NCBI GenBank assembly: GCA_977006965.1
Contig: OZ345356.1
Coordinates: 620,001 to 684,000 of the forward strand
Length of the DNA stretch: 64,000 bases
From: Phymatolithon calcareum
Lineage: Eukaryota; Rhodophyta; Florideophyceae; Hapalidiales
Reading direction: 5' to 3'
The position numbers were made by a program, and so were the translations under genes. This document shows, in pieces, positions 10,213-19,518 of the stretch (positions are counted from its first letter, which is position 1; each line of letters starts with the position of its first letter). The notes beneath the pieces were generated by a model, which was given only the letters and a program-made list of their open reading frames with translations, was not told where the DNA came from and ran no database searches.

Positions 10213-10448
10213 ACCATATGTTGAAGTAAATGAAAATTTATGGCGAACTCTTCATGCGCGGTACTCAAGGGATGTCATGCGCAATCGGCAGCGGCGGCAC
10301 TTCGGTTACGCTCGTCACATTCGTAATGCCTCTGTCTCCTATACAGTTTTCATCCTTCTAACCAGTACTTTAGAATTCTTCGCCCTAAAAGATTTCAATC
10401 GCCTTCAACGCGCAACGGTCCTGCAGAGCACAGAGCATTCCGAAGATC
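10213..10448. repeat. E block tail, 3' of the zinc-finger-like gene
   Basis: Conserved in all three units. Reading frames here are not kept between copies. No terminator or gene is evident; it leads into the tRNA-derived segment. Confidence 0.4.
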
Positions 10449-10449
10449 A

Positions 10450-10545
10450 TGCAAGCACCTGTGGTATAGTGGTTAAACTGCCTCCGGTGGGTGCACTTTT
10501 GCAGCCACGAGAAAGGTCCTGAGTTCGAATCCCGCGTGTGCCTGT
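10450..10545 (+). repeat. tRNA-derived SINE-like segment, copy 1
   Basis: Contains a pol III A box TGGTATAGTGG (10462-10472) and a B box GAGTTCGAATCC (10521-10532; GGGTTCGAATCC in copy 3), with GCAC...GTGC ends able to pair. A-to-B spacing is longer than in a standard tRNA, and I could not fold a convincing cloverleaf, so SINE head or tRNA pseudogene is preferred over a working tRNA. Copies at 19335-19430 and 61480-61574. Confidence 0.6.
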
Positions 10546-11493
10546 TTGCTGTGAAGAGTCTGACGTTGCTTTTTTTCCTTAGTTCGAGCCACGGCGCGTT
10601 TCGTGAGTGGGGTTACCGCATTGCACAAGGGGTCCGAGCTAATTAGAGTGCATTAGTATAGCACAAAAGAAGTAGAAAAGTCCAATATTTTGTTTGCCCA
10701 CGTGGACTCGTGTATCGTGGAACCACGGCAATTGCTTCGGGAGGAATCGTGTAATGACGAGCGGCAGGCAGAGAAGAAGCGTGCTTGTTAGGGGGTCAGC
10801 GACCTGTTAGGCAAGTTGTTATTAGAAAATTATAGGACAAGGTCCATGTGTGATACTGTTATTGACTAGCAACCCCAAGTGATTTTGCCACGTAGAAGAC
10901 GGAGAGAATTTTGAGTGTTTGCTCTATGCCACTGCGAGTCCGCTGAGGAAGAAGTCGGCGAAATTGCCACGGACCGAAAGGTCCGATTCTAGTTTCCGTG
11001 AGAGACAGCTGTCCTCATTTGGGTCGTAATGGACCTCGCGGGTATGTGTGGAATACTGCAGTACTGTCTAGTTGACGTATGACACGGTCCTATTGCACCC
11101 CGTCCATGGCATAGTCTTCTGGACGTTTCACCTTCTTGGAGCCAATGAGACATGGTGGTTTACCAAACTTCATCCTTTCCTCCAGCTTTCCACCAAAGTG
11201 TTCACCTTCTTCTTGGACTTCGTCATGACGCGCTTCTCTTGGTGGATGCTGGGATGACACGGAGTAAGAACACAAGGTTCTAGCCTTTCGTGCGTCTCTG
11301 TTAGTCTGATGATCAGGTGTATGTATTCGATCAAATCATCAATGGGATTCTGTGCTCCATATTTATGCTAAATTTGGCCTATGGCACAGTATACATATGC
11401 CGAAGCTGCATACCCTCCCTACGTTCTTTGCGATCATACTCAATTGAATATCGAATTAATAAAATTTCACTGTCCCTATCATACGCACATATA
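10546..11493. repeat. G block and F leader, non-coding
   Basis: Shared with 61576-62431 and, with a large internal deletion, 21845-22209. A 61-codon hydrophobic ORF (11072-11257) is partly kept in the third copy (62111-62410), but its substitutions show no clear coding pattern. I see no gene I can support. Confidence 0.5.
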
Positions 11494-12791
11494 CAGTCAA
11501 CCCTCGATAACTTGATCCTCTTTAAGCGTATAACCTCGTTTTTAGAATATTGCGTGCGTCCATGGATACCGTTTAGCCCAGATTTATCGAAATTTTAATA
11601 TATTCAGAATACTCACTTAGTAGAATATCCTGACTGCCGATGCACGGCGCATACCTTAAAATGTATAAAATATGGAGTACATGCCACGGAGCATATTCTG
11701 CACGTTACCACTTGTCCACAGAAGGCACAGCCCTTCACCTCCATGGCGGCAAGACTTCGGTAAGAGTGCTCCAGTGTACGCGCATCTTATTACCGATCGC
11801 GTCTACGAGGACTGTTGGCACTTCGCCAGCATTCAGCCCTCCATAGTGGTAGCAATCCCGATCCCGGCAATGCCGTAGAACACGATTTTAGCTACTACAT
11901 AATCTTCGAATAGGGATAAAGTCATCAGCGACCTAGCTCTTTAAAGCTGCACTTGCGTTCCTGCAGCCCTCTTAAGGCATGGAAACCCCAATCTAGTTTT
12001 TACCGCCCAATCCACAACTGCAAATGTGAGAATTTCTACATTTGCATCACCAACCTCTTCTTTGTAATCCAGGTTTTCAGCGTAAGCAAGTATGTCGGCA
12101 ATTACCATGCGAATACCAGTTATCCCTGCTACATCGGGCTTGCGCAAGCCCCTCTGTATCTCTGTTATCCGCGAAGCCTCCATCTACTTTCGTGACTTTC
12201 CGGTCGATCCGTCGCCATCTTCGAAAAGCGCTCCAGGCGTTTCTGGGTTTATTGTTGCATCATCCAGTGTGACTAGCTGCTCTACATCTTCTGCGTGAAG
12301 TCTGTCGCTGCCAATTGCGTCCATATTCCCAACTCTGACCGCGATTCCAAAAGCGTGGTACCACATGACGGCTCGTTAGATTCTCCAACCTTATACACGT
12401 TTCAAGCACTTTATCTGCCACAGTTGGTTCATACTGTACGCATGCGCAACAGTTACGCAGATATACACTAATACATCGGTGTCACCATGTCCTCCAGTGA
12501 TGTTGCAGTTCCGGGCCGGACAGTTCCCACGAGCCTAATGACGTCAACAAGTGCAACTATTGAAATTTATACTATCGCGTCACCATCCGCTTCTCTGCTC
12601 CCTGGATTCTCAGATTTGCGCAGTGTGTCGGCATCGATTGCTGCAACTACACGTCGGCTGCCTTGGCCACATGGGCTGCCGAGCTACACGTGTAATCTTT
12701 GCGATATGATATGAATTCACTCCTGGAATATCCTCGATATCTGGTTTTCTGACTCCCCGACCGAAGCCATCCAGTTATCGAGGGTTGACTG
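11494..12791. mobile_element. pogo/Tigger-like TIR element, copy 1
   Basis: Left end CAGTCAACCCTCGATAACT at 11494 is matched by its exact inverse at 12773-12791. TA precedes the left end; AA follows the right end, so the TA duplication is damaged. The ends and the fragmentary minus-strand reading (HAEDVEELVTLDDATI in the 23.3 kb copy, then TEIQRGLRK) look like pogo/Tigger elements and their acidic C-terminal tail. No intact transposase. The right end marks the junction between units 1 and 2. Confidence 0.6.
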
Positions 12792-12796
12792 AACAC

Positions 12797-12960
12797 CGTT
12801 AGGCCAGTCAAGGACTTTGGAACCCCTGAAATCTTTAACGAAAATCATAATCAAGGCACATACTTTTGCTTGAAATGTCCTATTTATACCTCGAACTTGA
12901 TATCATAATATTTCGACACCTCTAACTGTCACAGGAAGTCATGATTTCCGCGAAAGCACC
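12797..12960 (+). repeat. U leader of TM copy 2, first part
   Basis: Matches 4729-4900 and 53215-53400. Begins directly after the Tigger-like element, so the A block with the sulfotransferase-like gene is missing from unit 2. The U sequence resumes at 13475. Confidence 0.7.
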
Positions 12961-13474
12961 TTGTCCCCAGAAACGAGGGAAACAAGTGATGTCCGCCCTG
13001 CATCAATTGTAAGTTGGACCGCTGCTATGTTTCATATATGCTGCGCCTATGGACACCAAAAAAGGTATCATAGCATCATCAGTTTAGTGGATTTCTATTG
13101 GTGCATCTACGACGAACTGACGCCGAAGAGGGGAAACAAATCCCGTGTTTCCCCCATACCGGGGAAACAAATTTTCATTTCTGTTTTGTTGAAGTTTTTA
13201 TGCACTTTTCCGGGGGAGAACAAATGTATGAAAGTTTCGTTTCGGTTGCCCGCTTTCGCAAGCTTACAACACAAAAACGGGACGTTTCAGGGGACAAGCA
13301 GTATGTGGACCACTTTTTTGTGACACAAATGATGTGCGTGAGGCTCGGTGTGGGTCCTCGGGGACACAATTGCCCCTCGGGCTTCGCCCTCGGGTCTAAT
13401 TGTGCCTCCTCGGGCCTCACACCTCTCCTCCCTTACATCATTTGTTTCCCTCAAAAGTGGTCCACATCCCGTAC
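12961..13474. mobile_element. Foldback element in the U leader of unit 2
   Basis: Absent from U copies 1 and 3. The left end GAGGGAAACAAGTGATGT and the right ACATCATTTGTTTCCCTC are inverted. A second, longer imperfect hairpin occupies about 13298-13470: GTGGACCAC then GTGAGGC on the left, inverted on the right, with an ACACAATTG-bearing core. No transposase. Its core resembles the foldback at 53419-54155. Confidence 0.65.
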
Positions 13475-13973
13475 GTGTTTGTGGAAACGAGCACTGACAT
13501 GAGCAGATGCAAGTTTACATTTGGGCCACGAACTTTGTTCTCATAGGCTGAGTTGGAGAACCAAATCTATGAGCCATATGATATGGCTGTATATGAGATT
13601 TTTGATGTTGGATCAATCGACGGGTCGGTGATTCAGACAATCCAACACGGCGAGGTCTTTTACTGTATGGCAAACGGTGGTTCGGCATTTCTGGTCAATA
13701 CCGACTTTATGCCTTCACATCCGCACATCTAACCTCAAACGCTTATATCTAGTGATCCACTGCAGTTCTCGCGCATCTGAAGCCACCATTGCAATGTACT
13801 CACTGATATCTTTAGTTTGGTATACGTTTTGTCACCAAAATGATTCCATGTGCTTCGTGATAGTCAAGTGAAAAACGTCAAAATCCGCTTTTTGAACAAG
13901 AATCCGTTTTTCGGAGGGCTGATGCGCAAAACCGAGGAATTCTATGAACATTTTTTTGACAGCAATCGAAGAT
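13475..13973 (+). repeat. U leader of TM copy 2, second part
   Basis: Continues the U block up to CAATCGAAGAT. From 13974 unrelated DNA intervenes before the TM gene. Non-coding. Confidence 0.65.
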
Positions 13974-14812
13974 CCTCTGTTGCTAGACTAAGTTAGCGTG
14001 CAAACTTCCTCGGCGGTTGTGATGATCCTTAGATATTGATGAAATTGTCTGACTTGAGAACGGTTGCGCTGGGGGTACACCAGCGCGAAGAAATGAACAA
14101 CAGCTGGAATGCGCCTCGGGGAACCCGCGGAACTGGTCGCGGTGATATGCCGTGCGCGAAAAAAGCTGTTGGTTAGTATCTCCGGTCACTCCTAAGAGAT
14201 CCGGATGAAACTGGGGGGAACAAGACGTGGACGGCCTTGTTTATTGTGAAGTGACGGTGTGGTAAATGATGATGATGGTTGTGAGCTGGAGTTAGAGTTG
14301 GCTAGTGTAGGCTAAGCTAAATACCACCGTCGTAGCGAAGAAGTCTCGAGTTTGTTGGTACAGGCAGGATTTCGTTTGGCAGAAGTGGATCATAACTCTG
14401 TACCGTCAGGTGCATGTTCGCATGGCATCGCATCTTCTAGGACGCAAGCCTTTGGGGAATTTTAACAGATATCGCGACATACTTTCTGGGTTTCACGAGT
14501 TCGCAGTCTGAGAACTGTATACTTTTCGGCATGCCGAATGGCATTACAGTACCGTTCGGTATACCGAAATGATCCGCGGCAAACACAGACAGGTGCATAC
14601 CCGGAGTTTGTGGTACGTCGTTTATTATCATACCGCATGTTCATGACCGGAAATCGCAGATTTTTACGAACGCTTGAGACTTTCAATTCGCTTCGTACGA
14701 TGTGTGCGCTCTGCAAATCTACCGAACGAGTAAAAAAACCACGAATTCCTGGTTTTTTTTTGAAGGCATGCTAGCTCTGGTACCGCTGAACCGGTTTTGA
14801 GGGCATTTAAAA
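13974..14812. other. Insert of 0.84 kb between leader and TM copy 2
   Basis: Not present in the other two units. No ORF of note and no clear terminal repeats or TSD found by eye. Two 14-bp palindromes, TTCGGCATGCCGAA (14525-14538) and TTCGGTATACCGAA (14555-14568), lie 30 bp apart. It provides the upstream in-frame Met (14797) of this TM copy and may change its promoter. Confidence 0.55.
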
Positions 14813-15948
14813 TAAAATTACAAATATCCCCTCAACCTGTCCAGAACTGGGGTTTTAAGGAGGCAAAGCAACTAGCTGAACTATGGCAGCATGGTGCCAG
14901 CATGGACCAGGGCGCGTTCGAGCAGTTTCAGGCGCGCCTGCGCTCGCCGCTGGAGACGATCGCGACTTTGGTGATGATCGTCATGGCGTGTCTGCGACGT
15001 ACGTCTCTCGTCGGCGCGCCGGTGCCGTCTCGCATCAGCGCGCCGGTGCCGTTCAAGCTGTGCGGGCACGTGTACGCGCGGCCGCCGCGCGAGATATACC
15101 AGCTGGTGCTGTCGTTGGCGATTGTGGCGCTGGGGCAGGTGGTGTACGGCACCGTGGAACGCTACGTCGCGGTGCTGCGCCGCGGCGCCGGACGCCCCAC
15201 CGCGCGCCTCATGCCCAGCGTGGGCAGCGGCGCCGCGGGGCACGTCGTCCTGTACACGCTCCACTGGATGCCGCTACCGATCGCCGCGTCCTACGTCGTC
15301 CTCCCCGCCTTGTTCACCTGGTACCTCGACCACCGGATAACTCAGGCGTATGTCGCGTTCGGAGGCATCACCGTCGTGCAGGTGCTCAATCTCGTGCTTG
15401 GCGTCGCCAACGTCGCGCTCCCGCCGCAGAAGCGCAAGACGTTCGACGCCGTCGTCAAGTTCCTCAGTGTCTTCGTTACAGACCGTGAGTACCATGACCT
15501 CGGCCTCGAGAAACGCGTCTGGAGGCCGTCAAAGTCCGACGAAGCTGTGGACGGCTTCACCAACGCGCTCCGCGTGCAGTCCGGAGGTGCCATAGTCGAT
15601 GTCGACGACGGAAAATTGCTCTACGTTCACGGTGCCGGAAGTTTCGGGCTGCTAAACGAGAGTGCATGGTTGCTCTCTCGCGTGCGCTTCGGAAACCCGG
15701 TTCAGGTCGAAAAGCAGGGCCTAGACTTTCGCCTAGTACCGCTCAGAGTGCCATACGCGCTCGTGTGGTATTCCGTCTACGAGGCGTTTCTTGAGATGGA
15801 CGGATACAAGGGCGCAGACGAGATCGACAAGTGCGTCGTTTGGTTGATACTCGTATCCGCGATCTCCGGGATGTGCGTCAGCTTAACCCCGGGTCCCTGC
15901 TTGGTAATCAAGAATAATTGCAAAGATTTAACCGGCCCCAACCGCTGA
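14797..15948 (+). CDS. Multi-span membrane protein, TM family copy 2
   Basis: Intact 383-aa ORF. The conserved start is probably MDQGAFEQF (about residue 37), but this copy is open back to an ATG at 14797 that lies in inserted DNA. Hydrophobic segments are at about residues 52-70, 103-121, 162-181, 187-211, 319-334 and 347-372. Relative to the other copies it has a 12-residue insertion in the first loop (SRISAPVP region), and the TM2 and TM3 stretches are almost completely different, while the second half (VQVLNLVLGVAN onward) is nearly identical. GC-rich. No recognised family; most likely an integral membrane protein of unknown role. Confidence 0.7.
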   Translation: MRAFKIKLQISPQPVQNWGFKEAKQLAELWQHGASMDQGAFEQFQARLRSPLETIATLVMIVMACLRRTSLVGAPVPSRISAPVPFKLCGHVYARPPREIYQLVLSLAIVALGQVVYGTVERYVAVLRRGAGRPTARLMPSVGSGAAGHVVLYTLHWMPLPIAASYVVLPALFTWYLDHRITQAYVAFGGITVVQVLNLVLGVANVALPPQKRKTFDAVVKFLSVFVTDREYHDLGLEKRVWRPSKSDEAVDGFTNALRVQSGGAIVDVDDGKLLYVHGAGSFGLLNESAWLLSRVRFGNPVQVEKQGLDFRLVPLRVPYALVWYSVYEAFLEMDGYKGADEIDKCVVWLILVSAISGMCVSLTPGPCLVIKNNCKDLTGPNR

Positions 15949-16944
15949 CAAATGAAGATTTTCAGGAGGCATCGCTTTGCGTTACTGTACATAGAAACCG
16001 AGCTGTATTTCGTATCTGAAGATTGAGACGTAAAAATGTCTGTATCCTCTTCCCTACACGGAGTGCGTCAGGATCCAAAATTGAAGCCATTTCACCATGC
16101 GGCAGAAAATCAAAAATCGTGACCTCGGAATCATACCTTCGGGAGTAGTACATCACAATCTTCTGCACCGAATATTTCCTTGTATTTGAGGGGCTTCTGC
16201 CGCGTGACGCAAACTTGTCCGTGTTCGAGGCTTAAATTTGCGAAGAATGCGGACGGGGTCTCTCCAATAGTGCTGGGGTACTCTATCACGTAATCATTGG
16301 ATTAGAAATTGACATTCCTCAAAAATTCCGTGAGGAAAAGGAGAGCACTCGAGATTACGCCTTATTTTTCATTGATAAGAGGACCGCTGAAGGCCTTCGC
16401 GACGGCCGAGGTCCTCCGCCCTAAGCCTTACAGTGTATGGTTCTCGGGCCGAGGACCGAACGGTTTACGTATGAGACTGAAACGACGTGGGAAGAGCTCA
16501 CAGTGACGTACAAAAAATGGGAATTTTCAGTATGATAATAATTAATCGCGAGTGCGAGGACCGGTCCTCCCCAAAAATCGGTCCTCAGATGACATCCCGA
16601 GGAGAGGAGATATTGAGGAGCGTCAAATTCTACATTGGATCCTTCTAGAGATATTGCGGGAAAATACCTTTATAGCTGCAATCGAAATCCCTTTTCGGTG
16701 CGTTGTAGCTGTGGAGGTTTGACTCTAAATGCTACAAAAACAGCTTCATTTACAAGTATCGAAATGGTCACTGAAAAAAGAAGTTATGTCAGTATAGGAT
16801 TTGTATTGTGAGGAAGCACCCAAAAATAAACGTACATGTACACCTGTAGCACCTCACATGTGGAACCAAACAGCAGTTTGCATCCTCGAGGAGCAGATTC
16901 CGGCTGTAGCAGAAGCTCATTTTTAAATTTAGGTTCTTGAAATT
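15949..16944. repeat. D block, copy 2 (long form)
   Basis: Shared with 55715-56762. Includes GAGGACC/GGTCCTC words on both strands and a perfect palindrome GAGGACCGGTCCTC at about 16556. A 65-codon ORF (16309-16506) has a partly conserved counterpart at 56100-56303 (both contain RGPLKAFA and SGRGPNGLRM), but a 33-bp indel changes its start. I would not call it a gene. Confidence 0.55.
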
Positions 16945-18425
16945 TACAACGCTGTCAGAGCTGTTGGCAAGAGCCGTGGGATACAGTGTGGTGTATTCCG
17001 AGTTGTTGCCGACGGTAGTGATATGATAGTGTGCCAAGGGATATCCTCATGAAGAGGCTGGCGGAGAAACTTCCTGAAGAGACAACAAGAATGGTTGCGT
17101 ACCTGTTAAAACCCTCGTGGATCACATCAGCTGGAGACGAGACAGAAACGTGGTGTATCAACGACCGAGGAGTGCCTCAAGGTTCCCCGCTCAGTACATG
17201 TCTATACAATATATTCATGGACACATTCGCAGAAGCCGTCTCCAAGACAGACGGAAACGTCTCAGAGAGCCCAGTGCAATTGTTCGCAGATGATGTTCAG
17301 CTTCAAGCGAAGACAGGACGATGAATGCAGAAACTTCTAGATATAGCGACCATTTGGGCAAGCGAAAATGGCATGAAATGGAACACAAAGCCAGGAAAAA
17401 GGGAAGCTCTTAAGTACAAGGGACTTCAGAAGCACACTTTTTACTTGGCGGGACGAGAACTGCATCAATCCTGGAGACTCTCGTATCTTGGGGTAAGCAT
17501 GAATAAAAAGGGTGTTACGGATGACACGGCCATAGCAAGAGCTCGAATTGCTGCAGGATGCATACATAAGCTTCGGGAGCTTGGAGTGAATGTTCGAGGA
17601 TTCAAACCGGAGAAATGCATCAGGATCTTTAAGCCACTAATTATCCCGAAATGGGAGTATGAGTTACACGTTACTCCAATGACAAATCGATTGCTCTCGG
17701 CAATCGAGTCGGCAGAGGGCTTGTTCTACAAGAATGTTTTCGGAAAATATGCCGAACACCGCGGGGTCCGAATGCGAGATCTGTGCCGACTGGGACCACC
17801 AAAGATGAGGAGACGCTATCAAGCAGAAAGGTTTGCATTAAGCCTGGTAAGACACAAAAAGCGCCTGAAGAAACAGGAGAATACTTTGGAAGAGATGAGG
17901 ACGTAAAGGAAGGAATGAAGGATATTGAGTACCTCAAGATATATGAAGACTTGCGACAAGCCCTTCAGAAAGCCCAGGAGGGATCTGTCACGAAGAAGAG
18001 GAGGAGAGAAGAAACAATTAAGGTATGGGAAAAGGAAGAAGAAGGAAGATCAATGAAGATTCCTATTGAAGGCAAGCTACCAGGGATCCTTTACATAGGA
18101 GAAAGAACAACACGATTAAGGTGCCTACGATTGACATTCAGTCGAGCACCCCTTTGGAGAAAATCAGTATTGGATGCCTATTGTGGGATTACCGCGGTAA
18201 TCGAACTAGTCGGCTTACAATGTACTCTATCGTCGTCGAAGATGAGCACAGAAATTGAGTTTGAGTGCAAGAGACTCACAGGAGCTCTTGTTGGAGAGAA
18301 TTACGAATTAAGAACGTGATGAGTAGCCAGAAGACTTTAGCTTAGAGAGTAACACAAGAGCTGCCCCGTTACTCCAAGGTGAGGCTTTGGGAGCTCTCAA
18401 AATAAAATCATCAAATATCCCCCGA
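16945..18425 (+). pseudogene. LINE-D reverse transcriptase fragment, copy 2
   Basis: Same family as 8051-9546. Keeps PQGSPLSTCLYN and a normal catalytic FADD (about 17285), so this copy shows the ancestral active site. Broken by a TGA at about 17323 (GR-stop-MQKLL) and a frameshift near 17885. The 3' tail is ATCATCAAATATCCC, with no polyA. 5'-truncated at the D block, as in copy 1, so the insertion predates the duplication. Confidence 0.85.
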
Positions 18426-18633
18426 CGGTAGTGCATCGTCATTGCAACAGCTTGGAAACAAAACACGTTATGATCTGGTGAGCTGGCGTTCCATCCAGTG
18501 TGTCTTTATCTCCAATAAAACCCTCTTTTTCTGCTTCGCCTGTGCAGTAATCATCTTCTCATGTTGTGCTTATTCTGAACATCTCAAGAGAAGCAAATGC
18601 CCCGCACCTTATCGCATCGCACACATATCCAAA

Positions 18634-19097
18634 ATGGCTGATCCGCTCACAGTCGTTGCCGCCGCCGACGCCGGAGTGGGAGCTCTGGGTAGACTTTTCG
18701 GATTTGCATGCAGGTTCGCGTGCGACATCTGCGGACATCCGCTCTGCTTGAAGAAAAACAGCGTCAGGAAACACAGAAAAGAGTACAAGGAATATGTTCA
18801 TTTTTGCAGAAGGACGGGTATCTAAGAACTTGTGGCCAGACGTACCTGATTGAATTTGAATCCGACTTTGCTTGCCTTCCGACCGGCTGAGCGTATCTGC
18901 GGTGAATTTTATCGGAGGTGAAAGTACTGCGTCCTCTCTGCCCAATCTTTGTGTTCTGTATTCAGCGCTAGTGGGAATGTCCCCGTTGCCCCGACAAGCT
19001 GGACAAATATAATTTCTTACATCGAGATGCTCACGAGACCGCGCATATCCCCCATGCACGACACAAGACTTCCCGTGCATATCTAGTGAAAGTTTAG
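18634..19097 (+). pseudogene. Small C2H2 zinc-finger-like gene, copy 2 (decayed)
   Basis: Aligns with 9750-10212 and 60779-61241. One extra A near 18777 shifts exon 1, giving RKHRKEYKEYVHFC then stop, and the exon 2 start reads CGC-TAG instead of CGC-CAG. The intron boundaries GTATCT and ATTCAG are unchanged. The minus strand is open for 173 codons here, but that frame is broken in the other two copies. Confidence 0.55.
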
Positions 19098-19334
19098 ACC
19101 ATATGTTGAAGTAAATGAAAATTTATGGCGAACTCCTCATGCGCGGTACTCAAAAGATGTCATGCGCAATCGGCAGCGGTGGCACTTCGGGTACGCTCGT
19201 CACATTCGTAATGCCTCTGTCTGCTACACAGTTTTCATCCTTCTACCCTGTACTTTAGAATCCTTCGCCCTAAAAGATTTCAATCGCCTTCAACGCGCAA
19301 CGGTCGTGCAGAGCACAGAGCATTCCGAAGATCA

Positions 19335-19430
19335 TGTAAGCACCTGTGATATAGTGGTTAAACTGCCTCCGGTGGGTGCAATTTTGCAGCCACGAGAAAG
19401 GTCCTGTGTTCGAATCCCGCGTCTGCCTGT
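19335..19430 (+). repeat. tRNA-derived SINE-like segment, copy 2
   Basis: A box is altered (TGATATAGTGG) and the B box is GTGTTCGAATCC. Same flanks as copies 1 and 3. The downstream SINE/G flank is split by the LINE-B insertion at 19519. Confidence 0.55.
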
Positions 19431-19518
19431 TTGTCGTGAAGAGTCTGACGTTGTTTTTTCTCCTTATTTCGCGCCACGCCGCGTTTCATGAGTGGGGTTA
19501 CCGCATTGCACAAGAGGT

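Noticed and set aside
10450-10545. Functional tRNA gene
   Set aside because: A and B boxes are present, but I could not fold acceptor, D, anticodon and T arms together with normal spacing.
16309-16506. 65-codon ORF in the D block (also 56100-56303)
   Set aside because: Starts differ because of a 33-bp indel and the region is palindrome-rich repeat DNA; conservation is no higher than in flanking non-coding sequence.
18559-19080. 173-codon minus-strand ORF over the zinc-finger-like gene
   Set aside because: It is broken by stops in both sister copies (9675-10195 and 60704-61066), while the plus-strand spliced frame is kept there.
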